From the NCBI GenBank assembly GCA_025359215.1, contig JANYHE010000050.1, positions 1 to 64,000 on the forward strand: 64,000 nucleotides of DNA, written 5' to 3'. Each line of letters opens with the position of its first letter. The stretch's first letter is position 1. The notes under the pieces were generated by a model. That model ran no database searches and was not told where the DNA came from. It saw nothing but the letters and a program-made list of their open reading frames with translations. The translations under genes were made by a program, and so were the position numbers. This DNA comes from Hyphomicrobiales bacterium. Its GTDB lineage: Bacteria > Pseudomonadota > Alphaproteobacteria > Rhizobiales > Aestuariivirgaceae. Below, one piece after another: positions 15,714 to 24,243 of this stretch.

Positions 15714-18092
15714 TTATTCAGCAGCTTTTTTCATGGATTGCATGGCCGTCCACACTGTGAGAGGTGTTGCCGGCATTGGCAAATCGCGAACGCCAATGGC
15801 GTCCGTGATGGCGTTCATCACAGCGGGTGGTGCGGCAATGGCCCCAGCCTCGCCACAGCCTTTTATGCCCATAGGGTTGGTTGGGCACGGCGTGCAGGTG
15901 AAGCCCAAGCGGAAGTTTTCAATGTGGGGCATGTTGGCAGCACGCGGCATGTTATAATCCATGAAGGAGCCCGTGAGCAGCTGGCCTGAGTCTTCATCAT
16001 AGATAGCGCCCTCAAGAAGCGCTTGACCAATGCCTTGGGCCACACCGCCTTGCACTTGGCCTTCGACAATCATCGGATTGATGAGATTTCCGAAATCATC
16101 AACGGCGGTGTAATCGGCCACTTTGGTAAGGCCCGTATCCATATCCACTTCCACTTCACAAATGTGAACGCCAGCGGGGAACACAAAGTTTGCCGGATCA
16201 TGGAAGGCTGATTCCTTCAACCCAATTTCAATTTCTGATGTGTTGAACTTGTGACCCAGATAAGCTTGCAGTGCCACTTCACCAAAGGCCATTTTTTTGT
16301 CGGTGCCTTTTACGGTGAATGTTCCATCCTTGAATTCAATATCGTCAACTGAAGATTCCATGCAGGCCGCCGCAACGCGTTTGGCCTTGGCTTCAATTTT
16401 ATCCAAGGCTTTGGAGATTGCATGCATTCCCACAGCACCTGAGCGCGAGCCATAAGTGCCCATGCCCATTTGCACTTTGTCAGTATCGCCATGAACGATG
16501 GACACAGAATTAATGTCCACACCCAGCTTGGTTGAGACCAATTGAGCAAAGGTGGTTTCATGGCCTTGGCCGTGACTGTGCGACCCTGTTAGAATCTCGA
16601 CAGTGCCAATGGGGTTGACCCGCACTTCAGCCGATTCCCACAAGCCAACACCTGCACCGAGTGAGCCTACAGCTGCTGAAGGCGCAATGCCGCAGGCTTC
16701 GATATAAGCAGAGAAGCCTACGCCGCGTAGTTTGCCATTTTTGGCGGATTCGGCTTTGCGCTTGGAGAAATTTTTATAATCAGACATCTCCAAAGCTTTA
16801 TCGAGTGCGGCTGCATAATCACCTGTATCATAGCACATGATGACCGGGGTTTGATGCGGGAAGCTGGTGACAAAGTTTTTGCGGCGGAATTCTGCGGGGT
16901 CTTGTTTCAGTTCGCGTGCTGCAGTTTCAACCAAACGCTCCACCACATAAGTGGCCTCAGGACGGCCCGCACCACGATAAGCATCAACCGGGGCCGTGTT
17001 GGTGTAAACGGCATCCACTTCAACATAAATATTTGGAATATTATATTGGCCAGAAAGGAGTGTGCCATAAAGATAAGTTGGAACGGCTGCCGAGAATGTG
17101 GACAGGTAGGCCCCCATGGCGGCAATGGTGTGAACGCGCATTCCGGTAATCTTACCAGATGCATCAATGGCCATTTCAGCTTTGGTCACATGGTCGCGGC
17201 CATGCGCATCAGCGAGAAACGCTTCTGAGCGATCGCCAGTCCATTTAATCGGCCTGCCGCCAATGTGTTTTGATGCCCATGCGCACACCACTTCTTCAGC
17301 ATAAATAAAAATCTTGGAACCAAAGCCACCGCCCACATCGGGCGCAATCACGCGCAGCTTATGTTCAGGTGCCAGTCCATGGAATGCTGAAATGACGAGA
17401 CGCGCCACATGCGGATTTTGGCTGGTTGTATAAAGTGTGTAGCTTTCAGTGCCGTTTTCATAAGAGCCGATGGCCGCGCGCGTTTCCATTGCGTTGGGCA
17501 CCAATCGATTGTTCACGATATCCATCGAGGTCACGTGAGCGGCATTTTTAAAGGCCGCATTGGTGGCTTCCTCATTGCCTAATGACCAATTGAACACCCG
17601 GTTATCAGAGGCCACCTCATGCACCTGGGCTTTGGATTTCATGGCTTTGGCGGCGTCTATCACGTGCGGCAGCACACCATAGGACACGACAATGGCTTGG
17701 GCTGCGGATTTAGCTTGCTCTTTTGTTTCAGCAATCACCACAGCCACATGGTCGCCCACGTAACGCACTTTGCCTTGGGCCAGCACGGGATGAGGGCCAG
17801 CTTTCATGCCGCTTCCATCTTTTGAGGTGATGCCCCAACCGCAGATCAGGCCGCCTAGTTTATCTTTGGCCACATCTTCGCCAACGAATATGCCAACTAC
17901 ACCCGGCATTTTTTTGGCTTTGGCGGTGTTGATTGATTTGATCGTCGCATGCGCATGCGGGCTGCGCAGAAAATAAGCGTAGGTTTGGTCTTTCAGATTG
18001 ATGTCGTCGGTGTAATTGCCTTTGCCGGTGATAAAGCGAAGGTCTTCTTTGCGGCGCACCGAGGCGCCAACGCCTGTATTTGTATCAGCCAT
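15714..18092 (-). CDS. coxL: Form II CO-dehydrogenase-like molybdenum hydroxylase, large subunit
   Basis: The 792-residue Mo-pterin subunit of the xanthine oxidase family shows molybdopterin-contact motif PDVGGGFGSK (about 252), active-site loop AYRGAGR (371-377) and the conserved Glu motif GCGEAGA near the C-terminus. AYRGAGR is the form II signature; true aerobic CO dehydrogenases (form I) carry AYXCSFR with the Cys that binds copper. The substrate is therefore uncertain: CO oxidation is unproven for form II, and an aldehyde or heterocycle is possible. I chose ATG 18092 because GGGAGG lies 8 bases upstream; the 50 codons before it in the ORF track lie in the coxS-coxL spacer and overlap the coxS 3' end. 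Confidence 0.93.
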   Translation of the reverse strand: MADTNTGVGASVRRKEDLRFITGKGNYTDDINLKDQTYAYFLRSPHAHATIKSINTAKAKKMPGVVGIFVGEDVAKDKLGGLICGWGITSKDGSGMKAGPHPVLAQGKVRYVGDHVAVVIAETKEQAKSAAQAIVVSYGVLPHVIDAAKAMKSKAQVHEVASDNRVFNWSLGNEEATNAAFKNAAHVTSMDIVNNRLVPNAMETRAAIGSYENGTESYTLYTTSQNPHVARLVISAFHGLAPEHKLRVIAPDVGGGFGSKIFIYAEEVVCAWASKHIGGRPIKWTGDRSEAFLADAHGRDHVTKAEMAIDASGKITGMRVHTIAAMGAYLSTFSAAVPTYLYGTLLSGQYNIPNIYVEVDAVYTNTAPVDAYRGAGRPEATYVVERLVETAARELKQDPAEFRRKNFVTSFPHQTPVIMCYDTGDYAAALDKALEMSDYKNFSKRKAESAKNGKLRGVGFSAYIEACGIAPSAAVGSLGAGVGLWESAEVRVNPIGTVEILTGSHSHGQGHETTFAQLVSTKLGVDINSVSIVHGDTDKVQMGMGTYGSRSGAVGMHAISKALDKIEAKAKRVAAACMESSVDDIEFKDGTFTVKGTDKKMAFGEVALQAYLGHKFNTSEIEIGLKESAFHDPANFVFPAGVHICEVEVDMDTGLTKVADYTAVDDFGNLINPMIVEGQVQGGVAQGIGQALLEGAIYDEDSGQLLTGSFMDYNMPRAANMPHIENFRLGFTCTPCPTNPMGIKGCGEAGAIAAPPAVMNAITDAIGVRDLPMPATPLTVWTAMQSMKKAAE

Positions 18093-18108
18093 TTTCAAAT
18101 GCCTCCCA

Positions 18109-18573
18109 TTACATATTCTGAGCGCCGGCCTGAACGGCCTTGACGATATTATGATAACCCGTGCAGCGGCAAATATTGCCCGATAGCTCGCGGCGGATGA
18201 CATCTTCTGAAACATTTTTGCCGTTGCGTTTAACAATATCAATTGCCGACATGATCATGCCCGGTGTGCAGAAGCCACATTGCAAACCATGATGCTCTTT
18301 AAACGCAGCTTGCATGGCGTGAAGATCAGTGCCCTTTGCCAAGCCTTCAATGGTGGTTACATCAGCCCCTTCGCAAGCCACAGCCAAGGTGGTGCAAGAT
18401 TTAATGGCTTTGCCATTCACATGCACAACGCAAGCTCCACATTGGCTGGTGTCACAGCCCACGTGAGTTCCTGTAAGGCCTTGATGTTCACGGATAAATT
18501 CAACAAGAAGTGTGCGAGATTCAACTTCGCCGCTCACTGCCTTGCCATTGATTTTCATCTTAACTGCAGACAT
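18109..18573 (-). CDS. coxS: CO-dehydrogenase-type hydroxylase, [2Fe-2S] subunit (CoxS)
   Basis: The 154-residue iron-sulfur subunit carries both clusters. The plant-ferredoxin-type ligands are [21 protein letters not shown]; the second-cluster ligands are CGFCTPGM and CRCTGY. It relays electrons from the molybdenum centre in CoxL to FAD in CoxM. It is the first gene of the S-L-M-D-E-G operon; the promoter should lie in 18574-18780. Confidence 0.95.
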   Translation of the reverse strand: MSAVKMKINGKAVSGEVESRTLLVEFIREHQGLTGTHVGCDTSQCGACVVHVNGKAIKSCTTLAVACEGADVTTIEGLAKGTDLHAMQAAFKEHHGLQCGFCTPGMIMSAIDIVKRNGKNVSEDVIRRELSGNICRCTGYHNIVKAVQAGAQNM

Positions 18574-18778
18574 TGTGGTCCTCCCGATTTTTTATTGATA
18601 CTCACCCGATGGTAACCATTCGTCAAGCATACTGTGTGATTCAAGTTGGTTTCATCGCAACAATTCGATGCTGCACTGCACATGGCAGCAATTGCAAACT
18701 GGTATGCTGCAGGATTATTTTCAAATTGGGAGCAGTGAAAATCAGCTGCATATTAAATAATGGCAATGACCAAGCATT

Positions 18779-18793
18779 TTAACCCTATCTTAA
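18779..18793. promoter_or_regulatory. CtrA-type box upstream of NTF2-like gene
   Basis: Exact TTAA-CCCTATC-TTAA match about 50 bases before the NTF2-like gene at 18845, a position suited to regulation of that gene. Binding is inferred. Confidence 0.45.
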
Positions 18794-18844
18794 ACTGCGT
18801 AAAATAAAACCGCAGACGAACAGTTTCGATAAGGGTGAGGAATT

Positions 18845-19303
18845 ATGAATAGACGTGATATTAGCTTGGCCAGTGCTCTGACACTTGGAACTGCATTGGT
18901 GGGAATGGCCGCATCAACACCGGCGCGTGCCTATGAAACAGACGAAGTTTTAAATGCGATTGAAGACTACCGCGCCGCGATGGTGGCTGGTGATGGCGCT
19001 CGCATTTTGGAATTGTCTTGTGATGATATGTCTTTTGGCCATGCCAATGGCGTGGTGCAGACAAAGGTAGAATTTGTCAAAACCGTTGTCGAAAAATCCG
19101 AAGTTTTTCATTCGATCAAGCTTTATGATCATCATATCCGTGGCGCAGGCGACCTTGCCATTGCACGCCACACCTTTGATGCTGATTTGATGTATCAAGG
19201 CAAAAACATGCAGCTAATGCTCAGCATTGTGCAAACTTGGAAAAAAGAAGATGGCCGTTGGCGCTTGTTTGTGCGCCAAGCCTTCAAACCCATCGTTGTT
19301 TAA
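18845..19303 (+). CDS. Exported NTF2-like (DUF4440/SnoaL-type) protein
   Basis: The 152-residue protein has an N-terminal export signal beginning MNRRDISLASALTLG and ending STPARA; the Arg-Arg pair suggests possible Tat export. The mature part is an NTF2-like fold: the first helix EVLNAIEDYRAAMVAGDGARILEL, the motif DDMSFGHANGVVQTK, and the strand pair ARHTFDAD / LSIVQTWKKEDGRWRLFVRQAF. These proteins are often periplasmic and of unknown ligand. GGTGAGG lies before the start, a CtrA-type box about 50 bases upstream, and a terminator follows. Confidence 0.8.
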   Translation: MNRRDISLASALTLGTALVGMAASTPARAYETDEVLNAIEDYRAAMVAGDGARILELSCDDMSFGHANGVVQTKVEFVKTVVEKSEVFHSIKLYDHHIRGAGDLAIARHTFDADLMYQGKNMQLMLSIVQTWKKEDGRWRLFVRQAFKPIVV

Positions 19304-19327
19304 TTCTTAAGTTCAAAACCAATTAGA

Positions 19328-19355
19328 GCCGTCGGTTTATTCCGGCGGCTTTTTA
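19328..19355 (+). terminator. Rho-independent terminator after NTF2-like gene
   Basis: GCCGTCGG and CCGGCGGC (one G-T pair) form an 8-bp stem with a TTTATT loop, followed by TTTTTA. It sits about 25 bases past the NTF2-like stop. Confidence 0.85.
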
Positions 19356-19925
19356 TTGCGCAGCCAGCTTTAATTGGCCCAAATTCACCTTGATGCTTTC
19401 GAGCGAAACCAACACTGCACCTTCATCGGTATTTTTTGTGACTAAGGCTATTGCTGAGACTGGCAAAATTACAGGTACGATGCCATCAACTATAGGCTCA
19501 TTTAATTTGATACTGAATGTGTTGGAAACCACATCATCGGGCCCCCAAGTTATGGTTTTCAACACGCCGCCGATCGTAATGTCGAGCGTTGCTGTCGATC
19601 CGGCGGTTTTAACTATATGTCCGCGCAGCTCAATCGTCATTGACGACAATGGCATGTTGCTGGGTTGCTGAACAACGAAACTTCCATTCATACCGGCAGA
19701 ATTTTCGGTTTTGCTGCCATCGGCACTGGCCACTAACGCATTAAGCTTCATATCAAAAGACAATTGCTTCGGGCTGTTTTTAACAGTCACTTTTTTAGGT
19801 TTTACTTTGCTTTCAAAACCAGGACTAAAATTGCCAATTTCGAGCGCCACCATGTCAGCCGATCTTGCGACTGAGCCAAACGCCAACGCGGCAAAGACTG
19901 ACGAACATAACAAACCACGAATCAT
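19353..19925 (-). CDS. Hypothetical exported protein
   Basis: The 190-residue protein has a clear signal peptide (MIRGLLCSSVFAALAFGSVARSA) and a beta-rich mature part with many short Val/Ile/Thr strands. I recognise no family. A perfect CtrA-type box (TTAA-N7-TTAAC on this strand) lies 20 bases before the start, so expression may follow the cell cycle. It faces the NTF2-like gene and ends at the terminator between them. Confidence 0.65.
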   Translation of the reverse strand: MIRGLLCSSVFAALAFGSVARSADMVALEIGNFSPGFESKVKPKKVTVKNSPKQLSFDMKLNALVASADGSKTENSAGMNGSFVVQQPSNMPLSSMTIELRGHIVKTAGSTATLDITIGGVLKTITWGPDDVVSNTFSIKLNEPIVDGIVPVILPVSAIALVTKNTDEGAVLVSLESIKVNLGQLKLAAQ

Positions 19926-19944
19926 GTTGAACTCCCTAACAAGG

Positions 19945-19959
19945 TTAAGGAATACTTAA
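19945..19959. promoter_or_regulatory. CtrA-type box upstream of exported protein
   Basis: Exact TTAA-GGAATAC-TTAA match; read on the minus strand it is TTAA-GTATTCC-TTAAC. It is centred about 27 bases before the start of the gene at 19353-19925. Confidence 0.5.
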
Positions 19960-20004
19960 TATTTCAATATGGAGATATCAGATCAGTGAAGATTTCCACT
20001 GCCA

Positions 20005-20706
20005 TTATGGCCGATAGATTGCCAGAGTTGCGACATGGTGGCCAGAAATCGTAGGAAATTTTAAGCACCAATTTTCAGTGGTTCCGAATTCATGTGGAGG
20101 TTCAACGTTATAGCTTGAATCGACGATAAATTTCTCAGGGCCAAATATAACACCTTGCCCGACTGCCTTGAGGCAAGCCTCCTTTATTGTCCACCGCTTC
20201 AAAAATTCCGTATCGAGATCGAGTGCGGCCCGGTTTTCAAGCAGCAAAGCCTCACGACGATCAAAGAATCTATGGGCTAAAGCCAAAGCGTTCAAAACTG
20301 GCCTTACGTGTTCAACGTCAATGCCGAGTTTTGATGTTGCACTCATCGCGGCAATGGCCATGGTTTTGCTGGACGAAAACGACAATGACGCCGAGGGGGC
20401 CAAGCTGCATATCGGACTTGTATCGCGCTGCTGCTGAAGCGGCAATTTGGGCAGTGGTTCTTTAAAATCGAAAACAACCTTTAAAAAACAACGCTGAAAA
20501 GCACGGCGCAAGGCGAAGTGTCGGGCTTCTTCAATATTTTGCAGCAAACTTATTTTATTCACGTCTTCGGAGGGTAAAGCCAGCAAAGCTTCGCTCAAAT
20601 CAATTTCACTGTCATCCTCAAAGGAGGCAAATTTTATATCGTCTCCAATATTCAGTTGCCAGTTCAAGCGTTGCAGTATTTTTGATTCAATTAAGTCACA
20701 AGTCAT
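20005..20706 (-). CDS. Sfp-type 4'-phosphopantetheinyl transferase
   Basis: The family motifs are LGIDVE (Mg2+ and CoA binding) and FLKRWTIKEACLKAVGQG (the W-x-x-K-E-A motif). Such enzymes turn apo carrier proteins into the holo form by adding phosphopantetheine from CoA. The ORF track gives 373 residues, but the first 140 overlap the divergent dctP gene and look random; ATG 20706 gives a 233-residue protein of normal Sfp size, although its ribosome site is weak. No NRPS or PKS gene is in the window. The nearest carrier protein is the ACP at 31408, a possible client (inference). Confidence 0.8.
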   Translation of the reverse strand: MTCDLIESKILQRLNWQLNIGDDIKFASFEDDSEIDLSEALLALPSEDVNKISLLQNIEEARHFALRRAFQRCFLKVVFDFKEPLPKLPLQQQRDTSPICSLAPSASLSFSSSKTMAIAAMSATSKLGIDVEHVRPVLNALALAHRFFDRREALLLENRAALDLDTEFLKRWTIKEACLKAVGQGVIFGPEKFIVDSSYNVEPPHEFGTTENWCLKFPTISGHHVATLAIYRP

Positions 20707-20844
20707 AAACGTTATTTTCTCAAACAAGCAGGAACCGCTGCAGACCTCACTTGAGAAAAACTTGTACCAACTGATTCTTAACAAGTTTGGGGCATAGCTA
20801 ACTCTCAATGGGCGGTAATTAAATTTGGAATTCAGGGTAAAGCT

Positions 20845-21822
20845 ATGAAGCGCACTCACTTGTTTGTAACGACACTGCTGGCAGCGGCACCATTCATTGG
20901 TCAAAACGCCATTGCCGCTGAAACTTGGGATATGCCCACGGCCTATCCCGCTACGAATTTTCAGACAGTCAACGCCCAAGAGTTTGCTCAGTGCGTCTCT
21001 GATGGCACAGGCGGCGACATCAATATTGTCATTCATGCCAATGGATCGCTTTTCAAGGGCAATGACATCAAGCGCGCGGTGCAAACCGGGCAAGCTCAAA
21101 TTGGTGAGCGCTTGTTGTCTTCTCACGAGAATGAAAATCCAATCTTTGGAACCGACTCTATTCCGTTTCTGGCAACATCTTATGATGACTCGGTGAAGCT
21201 TTTCACCGCCGCACGCCCTGAGCTTGATAAGGTGCTAGATGCTCAAGGCCTGATGTTGCTCTATTCTGTGCCGTGGCCCCCGCAAGGTCTTTATTTCAAT
21301 AAAGACGTGAAAGACGTTGCCGATATGAACGGCGTGAAAATCAGGTCTTATAATAAGGCCACAGCGCGCCTTTCTGAACTCACAGGCATGGTGCCGATTT
21401 CGATTGAAGCGGCCGAAATCAGCCAAGCATTATCGGCTGGTGTTATCTCATCGCTGATCACTTCGGCTGTGACCGGGCAAGACAGCAAGGTTTGGGAAAA
21501 TCTCAATCACTTTTATGAAGTGAAGGCCTGGATGCCACGCAATGCAGTGATTGTGAACAAAGGCAGCTTTACCGGCCTCCCTGAAAAGAGCCAAGCTGCG
21601 GTGAAAGATTGTGCTGCAAAAGCCGAAGTTGCAGGATTGCAAAAATCGAAAGATGCTAATGATGCAGCGCTTGAAACGTTAAAGAAAAATGGCATGCAAG
21701 TGATTGCCCCTGCTGCCCCCTTTGCAGCCGAGCTTCAAAAAATTGGTGCTACGATGACTGATGAGTGGGTGGCGAGAGCTGGTGGCGCTGGTGCTTCGGT
21801 GATTACAGCCTTTAAGAAATAG
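20845..21822 (+). CDS. dctP: TRAP transporter substrate-binding protein (DctP family)
   Basis: The 325-residue periplasmic protein has a signal peptide (ending QNAIAA) and DctP motifs: VQTGQAQIGERLLSSHENENPIFGTDSIPFL, the ligand-arginine region NGVKIRSYNKAT, and EISQALSAGVISSLITS. It captures an organic acid or similar solute for the DctQM membrane unit encoded directly downstream. The ligand cannot be told from the sequence. Divergent from the phosphopantetheinyl transferase. Confidence 0.92.
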   Translation: MKRTHLFVTTLLAAAPFIGQNAIAAETWDMPTAYPATNFQTVNAQEFAQCVSDGTGGDINIVIHANGSLFKGNDIKRAVQTGQAQIGERLLSSHENENPIFGTDSIPFLATSYDDSVKLFTAARPELDKVLDAQGLMLLYSVPWPPQGLYFNKDVKDVADMNGVKIRSYNKATARLSELTGMVPISIEAAEISQALSAGVISSLITSAVTGQDSKVWENLNHFYEVKAWMPRNAVIVNKGSFTGLPEKSQAAVKDCAAKAEVAGLQKSKDANDAALETLKKNGMQVIAPAAPFAAELQKIGATMTDEWVARAGGAGASVITAFKK

Positions 21823-21835
21823 TCGGAATTCAGGC

Positions 21836-22375
21836 ATGGCTTTGGCCCAGCAATCACATTCAGCAATGAAGACAATTTGGAGCCGGCTTGACCGGCTCTA
21901 TCTCTATTGTGGCTATATGGCAGCGTTTTGCATGGTGTGCATTTTTGCTGTCACCCTGCTGCAAATTGCTGGGCGTTTTGTGGGCTTCAATCCCCATGGG
22001 CTCACCGACTATGTGGGCTATTTCATGGGGGCTTCTGCTTTTCTTGCTTTGGCTCACGCCTTGAACCGCGGCGCGCATGTGCGCATTGAATTGTTTCTTT
22101 CGATGATGGGCCGATTTCGCAAAGTGGCTGAGTGGTTTTCCTTTGCAGCAACATCAGTCATTGCCATTTGGCTTACCTATTACGCTTGGTCGCTGGTTTA
22201 TTGGTCCTATAATTTAGGAGACATCAGCCAAGGCTTGGATGCGACGCCAATGTGGATCCCTCAATCGTCAATGGCTGTTGGAATAACTCTTCTTGCAATT
22301 GCTGTGGTGGATCACGCGCTGCGTCTGGTGCTTACGGGCAATCATGGCATCGGCAAAGCGCCCGACGAACTTTAG
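21836..22375 (+). CDS. dctQ: TRAP transporter small permease (DctQ family)
   Basis: The 179-residue membrane protein has four predicted helices and the DctQ signature between helices 2 and 3 (ALAHALNRGAHVRIELFLSMM). It forms the membrane complex with DctM. It begins 13 bases after dctP and is followed by dctM after 10 bases, so the three genes form one operon. Confidence 0.9.
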   Translation: MALAQQSHSAMKTIWSRLDRLYLYCGYMAAFCMVCIFAVTLLQIAGRFVGFNPHGLTDYVGYFMGASAFLALAHALNRGAHVRIELFLSMMGRFRKVAEWFSFAATSVIAIWLTYYAWSLVYWSYNLGDISQGLDATPMWIPQSSMAVGITLLAIAVVDHALRLVLTGNHGIGKAPDEL

Positions 22376-22385
22376 AAAGCCCCTG

Positions 22386-23702
22386 ATGGAACATTTCATA
22401 TTTTTCACAACGTTGTTGCTGCTGTTGGCCTTGTTTCTTGGCAGTGGTGTTTGGATCGGCTTTTCACTGGTCGGTGTTGCAGCGTTTGCAATTGAGTTTT
22501 TTGCTCATCGCTCTTCGGGTGCGCCAATTGCGACAACCATGTGGACGGCTTCATCATCGTGGATGCTTTCGTCATTACCCATGTTCATTTGGATGGGTGA
22601 TATTCTGTTTCGAACCAAGCTGTCAGAAGATCTATTCCGTGGCTTGGCTCCCTTGTTAGGACGCTTACCCGGCGGATTGCTGCACACGAATATTATGGGG
22701 TGCACTCTGTTTGGTGCCGTCTCTGGTTCTTCAGTGGCCACATTGACGACCGTGGCACAAATGACAGTGCCTGAACTGAAAAAACGTAATTATCCCGAGC
22801 GCATGATTGTTGGCACATTGGCGGGCCCTGCAACTTTGGGACTTATGATTCCACCTTCTATTATGATGGTGGTTTATGGCGCCATGACCAATGAATCGAT
22901 TGCTGCCATCAGCATTGCGGGCATTATTCCCGGGCTGGTTTTGGCGGCAATATTTACGGCTTACGTTGCGATTACTTGCACATTTATGAAAGACTTTAAC
23001 CCAACGCCAGAACCAATTACAACCTGGCGTGAAAAAATCTATGCGACGCGGCGATTAATCCCCGTTGTCTTGCTCATGTCGTTGGTGTTGGGCACAATGT
23101 TTGTTGGCATTGCAACCGCGACAGAAGCTGCGGCCTTGGGTGTGGCAGGTGCACTCTCACTGGCTTGGTGGCAAGGCACGCTCAATTGGAAAAACTTCAT
23201 CGACAGTTTGATGGCGGCCACACGCACATCGGCCATGATTGCGTTTGTGCTGCTTGCAGGGTCTGCGCTTTCACTGGCGATGGGCTATACTGAATTGCCA
23301 AATCTGCTGGCAGATTGGGTTGCCACCATGCACCTTTCGGCCTTTGGTCTTTTGATGGTGTTGCTTCTGCTGTATACTATTCTAGGTGGCTTTTTGGATG
23401 GTATTTCTTGCATCGTTTTAACGCTGCCACTGATTGAACCCATGTTGCGGGCTGCAGGCATCGATATGATCTGGTTTGGCATATTCATGGTATTGGTGAT
23501 TGAAAAAGCTCAGATTACGCCCCCTATCGGATTCAATCTGTTTGTTCTTCAAGCCATGACCGGGCATAATATTTTCAAAATTGCGGCTTGGTCTTTCCCC
23601 ATGTATCTGATCATGTTGGGCATGGTGTTTGTGATTATTGCTTTCCCCGGCTTGGCAACATGGTTGCCGCACCAGATGATGCATGTGTTGCCGCCAAGCT
23701 AA
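22386..23702 (+). CDS. dctM: TRAP transporter large permease (DctM family)
   Basis: The 438-residue polytopic protein has conserved DctM stretches: the GCTLFGAVSGSSVATLTTVAQMTVPELKKRNYPE loop, AGPATLGLMIPPSIMMVVYG, and EKAQITPPIGFNLFVLQAM. It is the Na+- or H+-driven transport subunit. ATG 22386 is preferred over the earlier start in the ORF track, which overlaps dctQ. A strong terminator follows. Confidence 0.92.
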   Translation: MEHFIFFTTLLLLLALFLGSGVWIGFSLVGVAAFAIEFFAHRSSGAPIATTMWTASSSWMLSSLPMFIWMGDILFRTKLSEDLFRGLAPLLGRLPGGLLHTNIMGCTLFGAVSGSSVATLTTVAQMTVPELKKRNYPERMIVGTLAGPATLGLMIPPSIMMVVYGAMTNESIAAISIAGIIPGLVLAAIFTAYVAITCTFMKDFNPTPEPITTWREKIYATRRLIPVVLLMSLVLGTMFVGIATATEAAALGVAGALSLAWWQGTLNWKNFIDSLMAATRTSAMIAFVLLAGSALSLAMGYTELPNLLADWVATMHLSAFGLLMVLLLLYTILGGFLDGISCIVLTLPLIEPMLRAAGIDMIWFGIFMVLVIEKAQITPPIGFNLFVLQAMTGHNIFKIAAWSFPMYLIMLGMVFVIIAFPGLATWLPHQMMHVLPPS

Positions 23703-23721
23703 CGAGCAAAAAATTATGTAC

Positions 23722-23757
23722 AAAAAAACCGACCATCATAAATGGTCGGTTTTTTTA
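23722..23757. terminator. Bidirectional Rho-independent terminator
   Basis: The stem ACCGACCAT/ATGGTCGGT is flanked by A and T runs on both sides, so it can end the TRAP operon (plus) and the receiver gene (minus, ending at 23776). Confidence 0.92.
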
Positions 23758-23775
23758 TTTCTATATTGCTGCAGT

Positions 23776-24243
23776 TTATGCGGCTGCGCGCTGGCATTCT
23801 GGTGGCAGGGCTACAATTTGTATCCAATAGTGTCCAACAGTTTTCACAATATCGACCAGTTTATCGAATGACACTGGCTTACAGATAAATGAATTCACGC
23901 CCAAATTGTATGTCTTGATAATGTCTTCCTCAGCTTTGGAAGTTGTCAGTATCACGATCGGAATGCGGTGCAACTCAGCGGATTCTTTAATTTCCTTCAG
24001 CGCAGTCCGGCCATCTTTGCGTGGCATGTTGAGATCGAGCAAAATGAAGCCAGGATAAGGCTGCCCAGCAAGGCTGGAATATTTGCCCTCACGCTTGAGG
24101 TACTCCATCAATTCCATTCCATCTTCGACGAAATCGATTGGGTTGCCCAATTTCGATTCCTCAAAGGCATCGCGGATCATCATCCGGTCATCAGCATCAT
24201 CATCAGCCACGACAATGCGAATTGGGAAGTTGGATTTTATCAT
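23776..24243 (-). CDS. Stand-alone response regulator receiver (Rcp1-like)
   Basis: The 155-residue single REC domain has acidic pocket VVADDDADD, phospho-acceptor Asp in FILLDLNMPRKDG, the switch Thr in ILTTSK and the Lys in CKPVS, all intact. It has no output domain. Size and the FVEDGMELMEYLKREGKY loop resemble Rcp1-type receivers that pair with phytochrome-like kinases. The start overlaps the kinase gene stop by four bases, so they are very likely a cognate pair. Confidence 0.9.
   Translation of the reverse strand: MIKSNFPIRIVVADDDADDRMMIRDAFEESKLGNPIDFVEDGMELMEYLKREGKYSSLAGQPYPGFILLDLNMPRKDGRTALKEIKESAELHRIPIVILTTSKAEEDIIKTYNLGVNSFICKPVSFDKLVDIVKTVGHYWIQIVALPPECQRAAA

Noticed and set aside
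15714-18092. Annotation as a true aerobic CO dehydrogenase (form I)
   Set aside because: Active-site loop is AYRGAGR and gene order is S-L-M, both form II; the copper-binding Cys is missing.
20707-21126. N-terminal 140 residues of the long frame at 20005-21126
   Set aside because: Overlaps dctP on the other strand and has no relation to Sfp proteins; the shorter start at 20706 gives a normal length.
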